Positions 5,973 to 13,804 of a stretch of 35,760 nucleotides of DNA are shown here, piece by piece. The notes beneath the pieces are model-generated. The model was not told the DNA's origin. It saw nothing but the letters and a program-made list of their open reading frames with translations, and did not search any database. The stretch covers positions 1-35,760 of the forward strand of contig JALSKA010000002.1 in the NCBI GenBank assembly GCA_026989095.1. The letters run 5' to 3'. The position numbers were made by a program, and so were the translations under genes. Position 1 is the first letter of the stretch, and every line of letters begins with the position of its first letter. Origin of the DNA: Ardenticatenaceae bacterium (GTDB taxonomy: Bacteria; Chloroflexota; Anaerolineae; Ardenticatenales; Ardenticatenaceae).

Positions 5973-7452
5973 GCTTGAACGCCGCTGGCGTGCCCCCAGG
6001 CTGCACGCGCTCCTCCTCTGGCCCTACCTGGTGTTGGCCACGGTGGGCTTGGCCGTCCTGGTGATTTGGGCCGGCCTCATGCTCCAGACGCTGATGATCG
6101 AGAAGGTGGAGCACGAGCTGGAGATCGAGGCGCTGCTGATCGCCAACGCCCTGCGCGATGCCCTCGGAAACTGGGTGGAGGGGGAGTTGCCCTCCGGCCG
6201 GCCCATCGGCAACCTGGTGCTCTCCTACGCCGAGGAGACGCGCTCCCGCATCATCGTGGCCCTGCCCGACGGTTCCATCGTCTTCAGCTCCGACCCGGAC
6301 ACGCCCTTGGAGGCGCTGCCCTCCAGCGTGGAGCTGCGGGCCGCCCTGGCCCTGACCGAACAGCACAACATTCGCCCCGACGATTTCGGCTCCGGCCAAT
6401 TGCGCCTCTACACGGCTGCCCCGGTGGTCCAAGGGGATCAGGTGTTGGGCCTGGTGCAGCTTTCCGTCCCCTACGGCCCCATTCAACGGGAGATTCAGGC
6501 CATGTGGCTACGGCTGATCCTCGTCAGCGCTGGCCTGGTGGCCGCCATCGGGTTCGCCAGTGTCCTGTTGGCCCGGCGGCTCTCGGCCCCGATCCGCCAC
6601 CTGACCGAGATGGCCGACCGCATGGCCCGAGGTGACCTGGAAGCCCCCGTTCGGCCCCATGGTCCCCACGAGATCCGCCGGTTGGCCGTGGCCTTCGAGA
6701 CGATGGCGCGCCGCGTGCGGGAGATGTTGGCCCAGCAGCGCCAGTTCGTGGACAACGCGGCCCACGAGTTGCGCTCGCCCCTGGCGAGCATTCGGCTGCG
6801 CATTGACATGTTGGCGCGCTTGGCCAACGGGCACGCCGGGAACCGGGAGCGCTTCGAGCGCTACCTGCGGGAGACGGAGGCGCAATTGGCCGGGCTGGAG
6901 CAGCTCGTCAACGACTTGCTGCTCCTCTCATCCGTGGAAGAGGAGGAGATGCCCGCCGCTCTCTTGGACCTGTCGCCGCTGCTCTACGAGCTGGCCGATG
7001 AGATGGCCCCCCTGGTGCGGGAGAAGGCCCACCGCCTGGTGCTGGAAGTGCCTCCCCACTTGCCCCCGGTGAAGGGCAACGAGACTTACCTGCGCGTGGC
7101 CGTGCGCAACCTGTTGGACAACGCCATCAAGTACACGCCTGCGGGGGGCACAATCACGCTACGGGCTCGCGCCGAGGCTGGCGAGGTGATCGTGGAGGTG
7201 GAGGACACGGGGCCGGGCATCCCGGATGAGGAGGTGGCCCACGTCTTCGACCGCTTCTACCGCAGCCGAGCGGCTCGGGGGTCCCGAATCACCGGCGTGG
7301 GGTTGGGGCTGGCGCTGGTTCACACGATCGTCACCCGCCACGGTGGCCGGGTGGGCGTGGAGAGCCGCCCCGGCGCCGGCACCTGCTTCCGCATCTACCT
7401 GCCCACGGCACAACACAACCCTCCCGCAGGTGCCGACCCCGCGGGAGGGTGA
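5881..7452 (+). CDS. Sensor histidine kinase paired with the preceding regulator
   Basis: This 523-residue frame has a first membrane helix at about 46-70, an extracytoplasmic sensor segment to about 209 without a recognised named domain, a second helix at about 210-230, HAMP at about 231-283, and a HisKA domain with phospho-acceptor H295 in NAAHELRSPLA. The ATPase domain has an N box (NLLDNAIKYTP, 410-420), a G1 box (DTGPGIP) and a G2 box (GVGLGLALV). The only in-frame ATG before the first helix is at 5881, inside the regulator gene, giving a 92-base overlap and a basic 40-residue N-terminal extension; its ribosome site is poor. A rare start nearer the helix, such as CTG at 6001, cannot be excluded. 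The C-terminal tail (NPPAGADPAGG) is encoded by a hairpin. Confidence 0.9.
   Translation: MIRHIRAIFKPFGATATVFWHRLLRRARRLELERRWRAPRLHALLLWPYLVLATVGLAVLVIWAGLMLQTLMIEKVEHELEIEALLIANALRDALGNWVEGELPSGRPIGNLVLSYAEETRSRIIVALPDGSIVFSSDPDTPLEALPSSVELRAALALTEQHNIRPDDFGSGQLRLYTAAPVVQGDQVLGLVQLSVPYGPIQREIQAMWLRLILVSAGLVAAIGFASVLLARRLSAPIRHLTEMADRMARGDLEAPVRPHGPHEIRRLAVAFETMARRVREMLAQQRQFVDNAAHELRSPLASIRLRIDMLARLANGHAGNRERFERYLRETEAQLAGLEQLVNDLLLLSSVEEEEMPAALLDLSPLLYELADEMAPLVREKAHRLVLEVPPHLPPVKGNETYLRVAVRNLLDNAIKYTPAGGTITLRARAEAGEVIVEVEDTGPGIPDEEVAHVFDRFYRSRAARGSRITGVGLGLALVHTIVTRHGGRVGVESRPGAGTCFRIYLPTAQHNPPAGADPAGG
7418..7450. terminator. Hairpin between convergent kinase and rpsI genes
   Basis: ACCCTCCCGC (7418-7427) and GCGGGAGGGT (7441-7450) form a perfect 10-base stem with a 13-base loop. 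It lies inside the last codons of the kinase gene and ends on the first base of its TGA. In the minus direction it follows rpsI by 29 bases and is followed by TGTGTTGTG. It is the only strong hairpin between the two convergent operons, so a bidirectional terminator is likely, although neither side has a clean T run. Confidence 0.55.
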
Positions 7453-7479
7453 ACAGGAAAAGGGCCGTGTTTCGGGGAA

Positions 7480-7878
7480 TTACCGCTTGGTGTAGGTGGG
7501 CGCCTTGCGGGCGCGCTTCAGGCCGGGCTTCTTGCGCTCCTTCATGCGAGGGTCACGGGTGAGGAACCCCCCACGCCGCAGGAGCGGGCGCAAGGACTCG
7601 TCGTACTTCAGCAGGGCCCGTGCGATGCCGTGCTTGATGGCGCCCGCCTGGCCGGTGATGCCACCCCCCCGCACCACGACAGTGATGTCGAAGTGGCCCT
7701 CGTGCCCGGTGTAGCGGAGCGGCGCCGTCACCTCCAGCAGGTCCTGCATCCGCGTGAAGTAGACGTCCAGCGGCTTGCCGTTGACCGTGATCTGGCCGGT
7801 GCCCTCGGGGTAGAGGCGCACCTGGGCTGACGCGGTCTTCCGGCGGCCTACGGCGTAGAAGTAGCGGTTTTCGGTCAC
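7480..7878 (-). CDS. rpsI: 30S ribosomal protein S9
   Basis: The 132-residue product matches uS9 over its full length: N-terminal YAVGRRKTASAQVRLYPEG, a central VVRGGGITGQAGAIKHGIARALL, and the basic tail KARKAPTYTKR whose last residues approach P-site tRNA in the small subunit. The length is normal for the family. It is the last gene of the long minus-strand locus, 12 bases after rplM, as in the common rplM-rpsI pair. A hairpin lies just downstream. Confidence 0.97.
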   Translation of the reverse strand: MTENRYFYAVGRRKTASAQVRLYPEGTGQITVNGKPLDVYFTRMQDLLEVTAPLRYTGHEGHFDITVVVRGGGITGQAGAIKHGIARALLKYDESLRPLLRRGGFLTRDPRMKERKKPGLKRARKAPTYTKR

Positions 7879-7890
7879 GGTACGCCCCCT

Positions 7891-8325
7891 TTACTCCTCG
7901 AACTTGAGCGGTTTCGGTTGTTGTGCCTGGTGCGGGTGCTCGGGGCCGGCGTAGACTTTGAGCTTCTTGAACATCTTGCGCCCCAGGCGGTTCTTGGGCA
8001 ACATGCGCTTCACGGCCAGCTCGATGACCCGTTCGGGGTGTTTTTGGAGCTGTTCCCTCAGCGTGCGCTGGTAGAGCCCGCCCGGGTACCCGGAGTGGCG
8101 GTAGTAGATCTTCTGGTCCAACTTGCGGCCTGTCACCCGCACCTTCTCGGCGTTGACGACGATGACGTAGTCCCCACAGTCCACGTGGGGGGTGTAGTAG
8201 GGCTTATGTTTGCCGCGCAGGATGGTGGCAATTCTGGAGGCCAGACGGCCCAAGGTCTGCCCCTCGGCGTCCACCACCCACCACTCGCGCGTGACGTCGG
8301 TCGGCTTGGCGAAGTAGGTTTTCAT
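7891..8325 (-). CDS. rplM: 50S ribosomal protein L13
   Basis: The 144-residue product matches uL13: [20 protein letters not shown] at the start, [17 protein letters not shown], and the conserved [25 protein letters not shown] block near the C-terminus. L13 is an early assembly protein of the large subunit that binds 23S rRNA. The gene is 12 bases downstream of truA and 12 bases upstream of rpsI. Start and length agree with the family; nothing odd is seen. Confidence 0.97.
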   Translation of the reverse strand: MKTYFAKPTDVTREWWVVDAEGQTLGRLASRIATILRGKHKPYYTPHVDCGDYVIVVNAEKVRVTGRKLDQKIYYRHSGYPGGLYQRTLREQLQKHPERVIELAVKRMLPKNRLGRKMFKKLKVYAGPEHPHQAQQPKPLKFEE

Positions 8326-8337
8326 CGTTCCGTCCCC

Positions 8338-9123
8338 CTAAGTCTCTTCCCTCGACAGCGTTTGGGCAAGCATCTCCTCGCGTTCGTCATACGTAACGGC
8401 CACAAGACAGAGGCCCCACGGCGCCACGGCCGGCCCTGCTGCCTGGGGCTGGCGGGCTTCCAACACCGCCCGCACGCCGGCGGGCTCGGCGTCGCCCCGC
8501 CCGACGGGGAGCAACGTGCCCACGATGCGGCGCGCCATGCGGTAGAGGAAGGCGTTGGCCTCCAGCTCCACGTAGACCCACGCTCCATCCCGGCGAACGC
8601 TGGCGCGCATGAGGCGGCGCACGGTGGTGTCGCCCGACGTGGGCTGGCCGAAGCTGACAAAGTCGTGCTCGCCGATCAGGAGCCGAGCGGCCTCGTCCAT
8701 TGCCCGCTCGTCCAGCGGCCTCGGCTCGTGGAGGGCGAAGCGGCGGGCCATCGGGCTGCGAACGCGGTCGTTCCAGATGGTGTACCGGTAGATCCGGCTC
8801 ACAGCGCTGTACCGGGGGTGGAAGGTCTCCGGCGCCCGCTCCAAGTGGCGGACGGCCACGTCCTTGGGCAGGAGCGCGTTGAGGGCACGCCACAGGTCAT
8901 GGTCTTCGTGTGGCCAAGCCAGGAAGAAGTCGATCACTTGGCCCCGGGCGTGGACTCCGGCGTCCGTGCGCCCCGCCCCCCGGACTCGCACCCGCTCACC
9001 GCCGTTCAGCCGTGCCAGGGCCCCCTCCAGCTCCCCTTGGACGGTGCGGGCGTTGGGCTGTACCTGAAAGCCGGCGAAGTCGGTGCCGTCGTACTCGATC
9101 ACCGCCCGGTAGTGGGTCGTCAT
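8338..9123 (-). CDS. truA: tRNA pseudouridine(38-40) synthase TruA
   Basis: The 261-residue protein converts uridines 38-40 of the tRNA anticodon arm to pseudouridine. The catalytic aspartate is D54 in the motif GAGRTDAGVHARGQ, and the N-terminal YDGTDFAGFQVQPNARTVQG block is typical. The C-terminal half carries the family FLYRMARRIVGTL segment. It sits 14 bases after rplQ and 12 before rplM, the rplQ-truA-rplM-rpsI order seen in Firmicutes and some other phyla. The length is normal. Confidence 0.95.
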   Translation of the reverse strand: MTTHYRAVIEYDGTDFAGFQVQPNARTVQGELEGALARLNGGERVRVRGAGRTDAGVHARGQVIDFFLAWPHEDHDLWRALNALLPKDVAVRHLERAPETFHPRYSAVSRIYRYTIWNDRVRSPMARRFALHEPRPLDERAMDEAARLLIGEHDFVSFGQPTSGDTTVRRLMRASVRRDGAWVYVELEANAFLYRMARRIVGTLLPVGRGDAEPAGVRAVLEARQPQAAGPAVAPWGLCLVAVTYDEREEMLAQTLSREET

Positions 9124-9137
9124 GGCCTCCCGGCGGC

Positions 9138-9509
9138 TCAGTCCACCAGCTCGATGATCACCATGGGCGCGCCGTCGCCCCGGCGGAAGCCGTATTTCAC
9201 GATGCGCGTGTACCCTCCGGGCCGGTCCAAGAAGCGTTCTACCTTGTCGTCGAAGAGGTCGTGGACCACGGTTTTGTCGGTCACGAGGGCCAAGGCCTGC
9301 CGGCGCGCGTGGAGGGCGTAGTTGGGGTTGAGGCGCGCCTTGCGGGCCAGGGTGATGATGCGTTCGGCGATGGGGCGCACGGCCTTGGCCTTGGCCTCCG
9401 TGGTCATGATGCGCTCGTGGCGCAGGAGCTCTGTGACCAAGTTGCGGTAGAGGGCCCGGCGGTGGTCGCGGTCACGTCCGAGATGGCGTCGTTTCACCCG
9501 GTGCCTCAT
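9138..9509 (-). CDS. rplQ: 50S ribosomal protein L17
   Basis: The 123-residue product matches bL17, a large-subunit protein near the peptide exit tunnel. It begins MRHRVKRRHLGRDRDHRRAL and contains the typical LLRHERIMTTEAKAKAVRP segment. Its start overlaps the rpoA stop by 4 bases, indicating coupled translation, as is usual for the rpoA-rplQ pair. Confidence 0.97.
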   Translation of the reverse strand: MRHRVKRRHLGRDRDHRRALYRNLVTELLRHERIMTTEAKAKAVRPIAERIITLARKARLNPNYALHARRQALALVTDKTVVHDLFDDKVERFLDRPGGYTRIVKYGFRRGDGAPMVIIELVD

Positions 9510-10531
9510 GCCGATGTCTCCTCTTTCTTCTCCTTCTTGCTCCGGCGGGCCTTGGAGGTGCCCGCGTCCACTTCGATCTCCACGTATTGGAGGTATCCCT
9601 TCTCCTCTAAGGCGTTGAGCAGCTCGTCGAGGGACTTTTCGCCGAAGTTGCGGATGGCCAGCATCTCCTCACGCCCCCGTTGAAGCCGCTCCAGTACCTC
9701 GCCGACTTTGGTAATGCCCGCGCGCTTCAGGCAGTTGAAGGCGCGCACTTGGAGCCCCAAGTCCTCGATGGGGCGGTTGTAGATGGAGGGCGGGATGCCC
9801 TCCTCCCGCTTTTTGGGGGCAGGAGCCGTGGAGATGGTGGGCTCCACGGTGATGCCCTCCTCGACGCCGGCCACGATGGCAAAGTGGCTCATCAGAATTT
9901 TGGCGGCCTCGACGAGGGCCTCGTCGGGGCCCATTGTGCCGTCCGTCCAGACGTTCATGATGAGGCGGTCGAAATTGTGGCTCTGGCCCACGCGCTCCTG
10001 TTCCACGTCGAAGCGCACCCGGAGAATGGGGCTGAAGAGGGCGTCCACGGGAATCTCGTCAACGGGCAGCCGTCCCCGCTGGTCGGCCGGCGAGTAGCCC
10101 CGGCCCCGTTGGACGGTCATTTCCATCTCGAATTCGGCCTCGTCGCTGTCGAGGGTGAGCAGGTGGAGCTCCGGGTTCACGATCTCCACTTGGGCAGGGG
10201 CCTGGATGTCGGCCGCGGTGACGAGGCCGGGGCCACGGGCTTCCAACCTCATGCGGACCGGGTCATCGGCGTGGTACCGCAGGCGCAACTGCTTGATGTT
10301 GAGGATCAACTGGATCATGTCCTCCCGTGCGCCGGGAATGGGGCTGAACTCGTGGTGGACGCCCATGACGCGGATGGACGTCACGGCCGCCCCGGGCAGC
10401 GAGTTCAACAGCACGCGCCGCAAGGCGTTGCCGACCGTGATGCCATAGCCCCGCATGAGGGGGCTGATGACAAACCGGCCGTGGGTTTGAGTCATCACTT
10501 CACGCTCGATGCGCGGAAATACGATGTCCAA
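9506..10531 (-). CDS. rpoA: RNA polymerase alpha subunit
   Basis: The 341-residue protein has the alpha N-terminal assembly domain (residues 1 to about 235, with GYGITVGNALRRVLLNSLPG) and, after a linker with KKREEG, the C-terminal domain (about 260-325). The C-terminal domain keeps the LGLQVRAFNCLKRAGI helix, whose Arg corresponds to the UP-element-contacting residue of E. coli alpha. The C-terminus ends in a Lys/Glu-rich tail (RRSKKEKKEETSA), slightly longer than in E. coli alpha. It lies 40 bases after rpsD and overlaps rplQ by 4 bases. Confidence 0.97.
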   Translation of the reverse strand: MDIVFPRIEREVMTQTHGRFVISPLMRGYGITVGNALRRVLLNSLPGAAVTSIRVMGVHHEFSPIPGAREDMIQLILNIKQLRLRYHADDPVRMRLEARGPGLVTAADIQAPAQVEIVNPELHLLTLDSDEAEFEMEMTVQRGRGYSPADQRGRLPVDEIPVDALFSPILRVRFDVEQERVGQSHNFDRLIMNVWTDGTMGPDEALVEAAKILMSHFAIVAGVEEGITVEPTISTAPAPKKREEGIPPSIYNRPIEDLGLQVRAFNCLKRAGITKVGEVLERLQRGREEMLAIRNFGEKSLDELLNALEEKGYLQYVEIEVDAGTSKARRSKKEKKEETSA

Positions 10532-10571
10532 CGGGAACCTCCTTCGTGATTCCTGGCCTCGGGAGCCCGGC

Positions 10572-11207
10572 TCACCGCGAGTAGAACTCGACCACCAGCT
10601 GCTCGTTGACCGGAATGTCGATTTGATGGCGCTCGGGCAGGCTGACCACGCGCCCGGTCAGCTCGTCGGGGTTCACCTCAAGCCACTCGACGACCTGTTT
10701 GCCGGCCATGAGCTCCGGCAGGTATTTGAAGTACTCGCGCTTGCGGCTTTCGGGGCGCACGCTGATCACGTCGCCCGGCTTGACCAAGTAGCTGGGGATG
10801 TTGGTGCGCCGGCCGTTGACCATGAAGTGGCCGTGGGAGACGAGCTGGCGCGCTTGGGCCCGCGAGTCGGCGAAGCCCATGCGGTAGACCACGTTGTCCA
10901 GGCGCCGCTCCAGGAGGCGCAGCAGGTTCTCGCCGGTCATGCCCGGCTGGCGCTGTGCCTCGCGGAAGTACCGGCGGAACTGGCGTTCCAGCACGCCGTA
11001 GATGCGGCGGACTTTCTGCTTTTCGCGCAACTGGAGCCCGTAGTCGGACATCTTCCGGCGGTAGCGCTGTTTCGGCCCGTGCATGCCGGGCGGGTAGTTG
11101 CGTTTCTCGATGGGACACTTGGGCGAATAGCACTTCTGACCCTTCAAGTAGAGCTTCACGCCCTCGCGACGGCAAAGCCGACAGACAGGTCCTCTGTACC
11201 GTGCCAT
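10572..11207 (-). CDS. rpsD: 30S ribosomal protein S4
   Basis: The 211-residue product matches uS4, a primary 16S rRNA binder and a known feedback regulator of alpha operons in some bacteria. The start [15 protein letters not shown] at 11207 follows a GGAGAAGG site; the frame is open further upstream without homology. Four cysteines (C9, C12, C26, C31) form the zinc site known from Thermus S4. The S4 RNA-binding fold is visible as the segment [20 protein letters not shown]. It lies 29 bases after rpsK. Confidence 0.96.
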   Translation of the reverse strand: MARYRGPVCRLCRREGVKLYLKGQKCYSPKCPIEKRNYPPGMHGPKQRYRRKMSDYGLQLREKQKVRRIYGVLERQFRRYFREAQRQPGMTGENLLRLLERRLDNVVYRMGFADSRAQARQLVSHGHFMVNGRRTNIPSYLVKPGDVISVRPESRKREYFKYLPELMAGKQVVEWLEVNPDELTGRVVSLPERHQIDIPVNEQLVVEFYSR

Positions 11208-11236
11208 CTTGTCTTCCTTCTCCTTCTCTGACTCTG

Positions 11237-11626
11237 TTACACGCGCCGTTTCTTGGGCGGCCGACAACCGTTGTGGGGAATGGGCGTCACGTCGGTGATG
11301 CTGACCACTTTCAGGCCGGCCTGCATGAGCGCCCGGATGGCCGATTCCCGTCCGGGCCCAGGCCCCTTGACGAAAACGTCTACCTCTTGGACGCCGTGTT
11401 CCTGGGCAGAGCGGGCTGCCTGCATCGCGGCCATTTGGGCGGCGTATGGCGTGCCCTTGCGGGTCCCCTTGAACCCCACGGTGCCGGCGCTGGCCCACGT
11501 GATGGTGTTGCCCTTCTGGTCGGTGATGGTGACGATGGTGTTGTTGAACGTGGCGTGAATGTGTGCCTGGCCGTGGGGTATGTTCTTCCGTTCACGGCGG
11601 CGTGTGCGGCGAGTTCGGCGGGCCAT
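11237..11626 (-). CDS. rpsK: 30S ribosomal protein S11
   Basis: The 129-residue product matches uS11 of the small-subunit platform. It has the conserved [19 protein letters not shown] block, [17 protein letters not shown], and the ending [18 protein letters not shown]. The N-terminus is very basic. The 84-base gap to rpsM is longer than most in this operon and holds short GC inverted repeats but no promoter that I could support. Confidence 0.97.
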   Translation of the reverse strand: MARRTRRTRRRERKNIPHGQAHIHATFNNTIVTITDQKGNTITWASAGTVGFKGTRKGTPYAAQMAAMQAARSAQEHGVQEVDVFVKGPGPGRESAIRALMQAGLKVVSITDVTPIPHNGCRPPKKRRV

Positions 11627-11710
11627 GCTCTCCTTTCCCTCCTTACAGTCTCCGCGTTCTCCGTGGCTCCGTTGGCCTCCGGCCCCCTTGGGGGGAGCAG
11701 GGCTACAGGC

Positions 11711-12094
11711 TTACTTCTTGGCGCGGCTGCGCTTCTTGCCCGGAACCGTCTTGCGCGGCCCCTTGCGCGTGCGGGCGTTGGTGCGCGTGCGCTGGCCGCG
11801 GACCGGCAGGTTGCGGCGGTGGCGCAGGCCCCGGTAGCAGCCGATCTCGATGAGCCGTTTGATGTTCATGGTGACTTCGCGGCGCAGGTCACCCTCGACT
11901 TTGTACTCCTTCTCGATAATGGAGCGCAGGCGCGTGATCTCGTCCTCGGTGAGGTCCTTCACGCGCGTGTCGGGGTTGACCTGGGCTTTGAAGAGGATCT
12001 CGTTGCTGCGCGAACGCCCAATGCCGTAGATGTAGGTCAGGGCAATTTCGACCCGTTTATCCCGCGGAAGGTCAACGCCGGCTATGCGTGCCAT
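11711..12094 (-). CDS. rpsM: 30S ribosomal protein S13
   Basis: The 127-residue product matches uS13 of the small-subunit head, which contacts tRNA and the large subunit. It starts [22 protein letters not shown], carries [19 protein letters not shown], and ends in a Lys/Arg-rich tail ([13 protein letters not shown]). It is 18 bases after rpmJ. Length and start are normal. Confidence 0.97.
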   Translation of the reverse strand: MARIAGVDLPRDKRVEIALTYIYGIGRSRSNEILFKAQVNPDTRVKDLTEDEITRLRSIIEKEYKVEGDLRREVTMNIKRLIEIGCYRGLRHRRNLPVRGQRTRTNARTRKGPRKTVPGKKRSRAKK

Positions 12095-12112
12095 GAGCTT
12101 CCCTCTCCCCTG

Positions 12113-12226
12113 TTATCCCTGGCGCTGTTTGTGCTTGGGATTCTTGCAGATGACGTACACTTTGCCATGACGCCGAATGATGCGGCAGTACTCACAAATG
12201 CGTTTCACCGAAGGGCGCACTTTCAT
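12113..12226 (-). CDS. rpmJ: 50S ribosomal protein L36
   Basis: This short 37-residue gene encodes bL36: [20 protein letters not shown], then [17 protein letters not shown]. The zinc ligands C11, C14, C27 and H32 are all present, so this is the zinc-binding (C+) form. The ATG at 12226 follows GAGGAGGAAG. It is the first gene after the internal promoter at 12287-12315 and sits 116 bases downstream of map, where infA would be expected first in many bacteria. Confidence 0.96.
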   Translation of the reverse strand: MKVRPSVKRICEYCRIIRRHGKVYVICKNPKHKQRQG

Positions 12227-12257
12227 GCTCTTCCTCCTCTTGGGAAGGAAATACCGT

Positions 12258-12275
12258 GCCTCGGAAGGCCGAGGC
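12258..12275 (-). other. Small hairpin in the rpmJ leader
   Basis: GCCTCGG and CCGAGGC form a perfect 7-base stem around a 4-base loop. It lies in the predicted leader between the internal promoter and rpmJ, about 32 bases before the start codon. It lacks a T run, so it is not a standard terminator. It could protect the 5' end of the mRNA or bind a regulator; neither is shown. Confidence 0.4.
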
Positions 12276-12286
12276 GCCAAACGAAC

Positions 12287-12315
12287 ATTTTACATGAACG
12301 ACCCGAGTCCGTCAA
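12287..12315 (-). promoter_or_regulatory. Internal sigma70-type promoter before rpmJ
   Basis: On the minus strand a TTGACG box (12315-12310) and a TAAAAT box (12292-12287) are separated by exactly 17 bases, in the non-coding gap between map and rpmJ. Transcription would start near 12280 and serve rpmJ-rpsM-rpsK-rpsD-rpoA-rplQ-truA-rplM-rpsI. The two boxes match the consensus in 5 of 6 positions each. The call rests on sequence alone. Confidence 0.7.
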
Positions 12316-12342
12316 ACCGATGGCCAAGTGTGGGCCCTTTTG

Positions 12343-13089
12343 CTACGGCAACGTGAGAATGTCCGGCCCGTCGTCGGTGATGGCCACCGTGTGCTCGAAG
12401 TGAGCTGTCAGGCTGCCGTCGGCGCTCACCACCGTCCACTTGTCGCCCAGCACGCGCGTTTCCCACGTGCCGGCGCTCACCATGGGTTCGATGGCCAACG
12501 TCATCCCCGGGCGCAGCACGAGGCCCTTGCCCGGTTCCCCGTAATTGGGCACTTGGGGGGGCTCGTGCATCTCGCGGCCGATGCCGTGTCCCACGTACTC
12601 GCGAATGACCGCGAAGCCGGCCGCCTCGACTACCTGCTGGATGGCGTGGCCGATGTCCCCCAGTCGCTTTCCCGCCCGGGCCTGGGCGATGCCGGCCATG
12701 AGGGCCTGCTCGGTTGTCTCCAAGAGACGCCGGGCCTCGGCCGGGATGTCACCCACGGCGTAGGTCCAAGCCGAGTCACCGTGGTAGCCCCGGTAGATGA
12801 CCCCAATGTCCACGCTGACGATGTCGCCGTGACGCAGACGGCGCCGGCCTGGAATGCCGTGGACGAGCTCCTCGTTGACGGAGATGCACGTTGAGGCCGG
12901 AAAGCCCCGGTATCCCTTGAAGCTGGGCACGGCGTCGTGGGAGCGGATGAACTCCTCGATGTGGCGGTCGATTTCCGCCGTGGTGATGCCGGGGCGCAAC
13001 AGGCCGCGCACAATTTGATGGGCGCGGGCCACGAGACGCCCGGCCTGGCGCATGAGCTCGATCTCGCGGCGCGACTTGAGCACGATCAT
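12343..13089 (-). CDS. map: Methionine aminopeptidase, type I
   Basis: The 248-residue enzyme removes the initiator Met from nascent proteins. All five metal ligands of the pita-bread fold are present: D94, D105, H168, E201 and E232, with substrate-contacting H77. It lacks an N-terminal zinc-finger extension, so it is the short type Ia form. Its start overlaps the adk stop by 4 bases (ATGA), the usual secY-adk-map order. It ends in TAG, 116 bases before rpmJ. Confidence 0.96.
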   Translation of the reverse strand: MIVLKSRREIELMRQAGRLVARAHQIVRGLLRPGITTAEIDRHIEEFIRSHDAVPSFKGYRGFPASTCISVNEELVHGIPGRRRLRHGDIVSVDIGVIYRGYHGDSAWTYAVGDIPAEARRLLETTEQALMAGIAQARAGKRLGDIGHAIQQVVEAAGFAVIREYVGHGIGREMHEPPQVPNYGEPGKGLVLRPGMTLAIEPMVSAGTWETRVLGDKWTVVSADGSLTAHFEHTVAITDDGPDILTLP

Positions 13090-13763
13090 GGGGTTCGCCG
13101 GTCCACAATGGCCGCCACAATGGCGCGGTTGACCTCCTCAATGGAGGCTTCCCCGTCGATGGTGGACAGCAGGCCCCGCTGCCGGTAATAATCGATGACC
13201 GGCAAAGTCTCCTGCATGTAAATTTCCAGCCGTCGCCGGATGGCAGCTTCGTCCTTGTCATCGTCCCGCTGGTAGAGGGGGCCACCACAGCGGTCGCAGA
13301 CCGCCTCCTGCTGAGGCGGGTTGAAGACCACGTGGTAGGTGGCCTGACATTCCCGACAGACGCGCCGGCCCGTGAGGCGGCGCAGCAACTCCGCCTCGCT
13401 CACCTCGATGTAAATGGCCTGAGTGACCTGAGCACCCCACCCGGCCAGCATCTCGTCCAGGGCGCGGGCCTGGTTCAAGTTGCGCGGGTAGCCGTCCAAG
13501 ATGGCGCCGGCTTGGGCGTCCGGCCGGGAGAGGCGTTCTTGAACCATGGCGTTGGTCACTTCGTCGGGCACCAGCTCGCCGCGCTCCATGTACGCCTTGG
13601 CCATGCGGCCCAAGTCCGTCTGCTCCTTCAGGTTGTCGCGGAAGAGGTCGCCTGTGGCCACTTGGGGAATGCCGAAGCGGTCCTGGAGCAGGCGGGCTTG
13701 GGTGCCCTTGCCCGACCCCTGGGCGCCGAACAGGATGATGTACCGGCGAGCTTCTCCTTTCAT
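13086..13763 (-). CDS. adk: Adenylate kinase with zinc-binding lid
   Basis: The 225-residue enzyme interconverts 2 ADP with ATP and AMP. The P-loop is GAQGSGKGT at residues 13-21, in which Gln replaces the Pro usual in GxPGxGKGT. ATGDLF and LDGYPRN are the AMP-site motifs. The long lid has four cysteines (C136, C139, C156, C159), a zinc site common in Gram-positive and thermophilic enzymes. I chose the ATG at 13763 ([13 protein letters not shown]) because GGGAG lies eight bases before it; the frame extends 11 codons further upstream. It sits 41 bases after secY. Confidence 0.95.
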   Translation of the reverse strand: MKGEARRYIILFGAQGSGKGTQARLLQDRFGIPQVATGDLFRDNLKEQTDLGRMAKAYMERGELVPDEVTNAMVQERLSRPDAQAGAILDGYPRNLNQARALDEMLAGWGAQVTQAIYIEVSEAELLRRLTGRRVCRECQATYHVVFNPPQQEAVCDRCGGPLYQRDDDKDEAAIRRRLEIYMQETLPVIDYYRQRGLLSTIDGEASIEEVNRAIVAAIVDRRTP

Positions 13764-13804
13764 CGTCTGCTCCCGATGGAACCATGTTCCGGCCACACGA
13801 TGGC

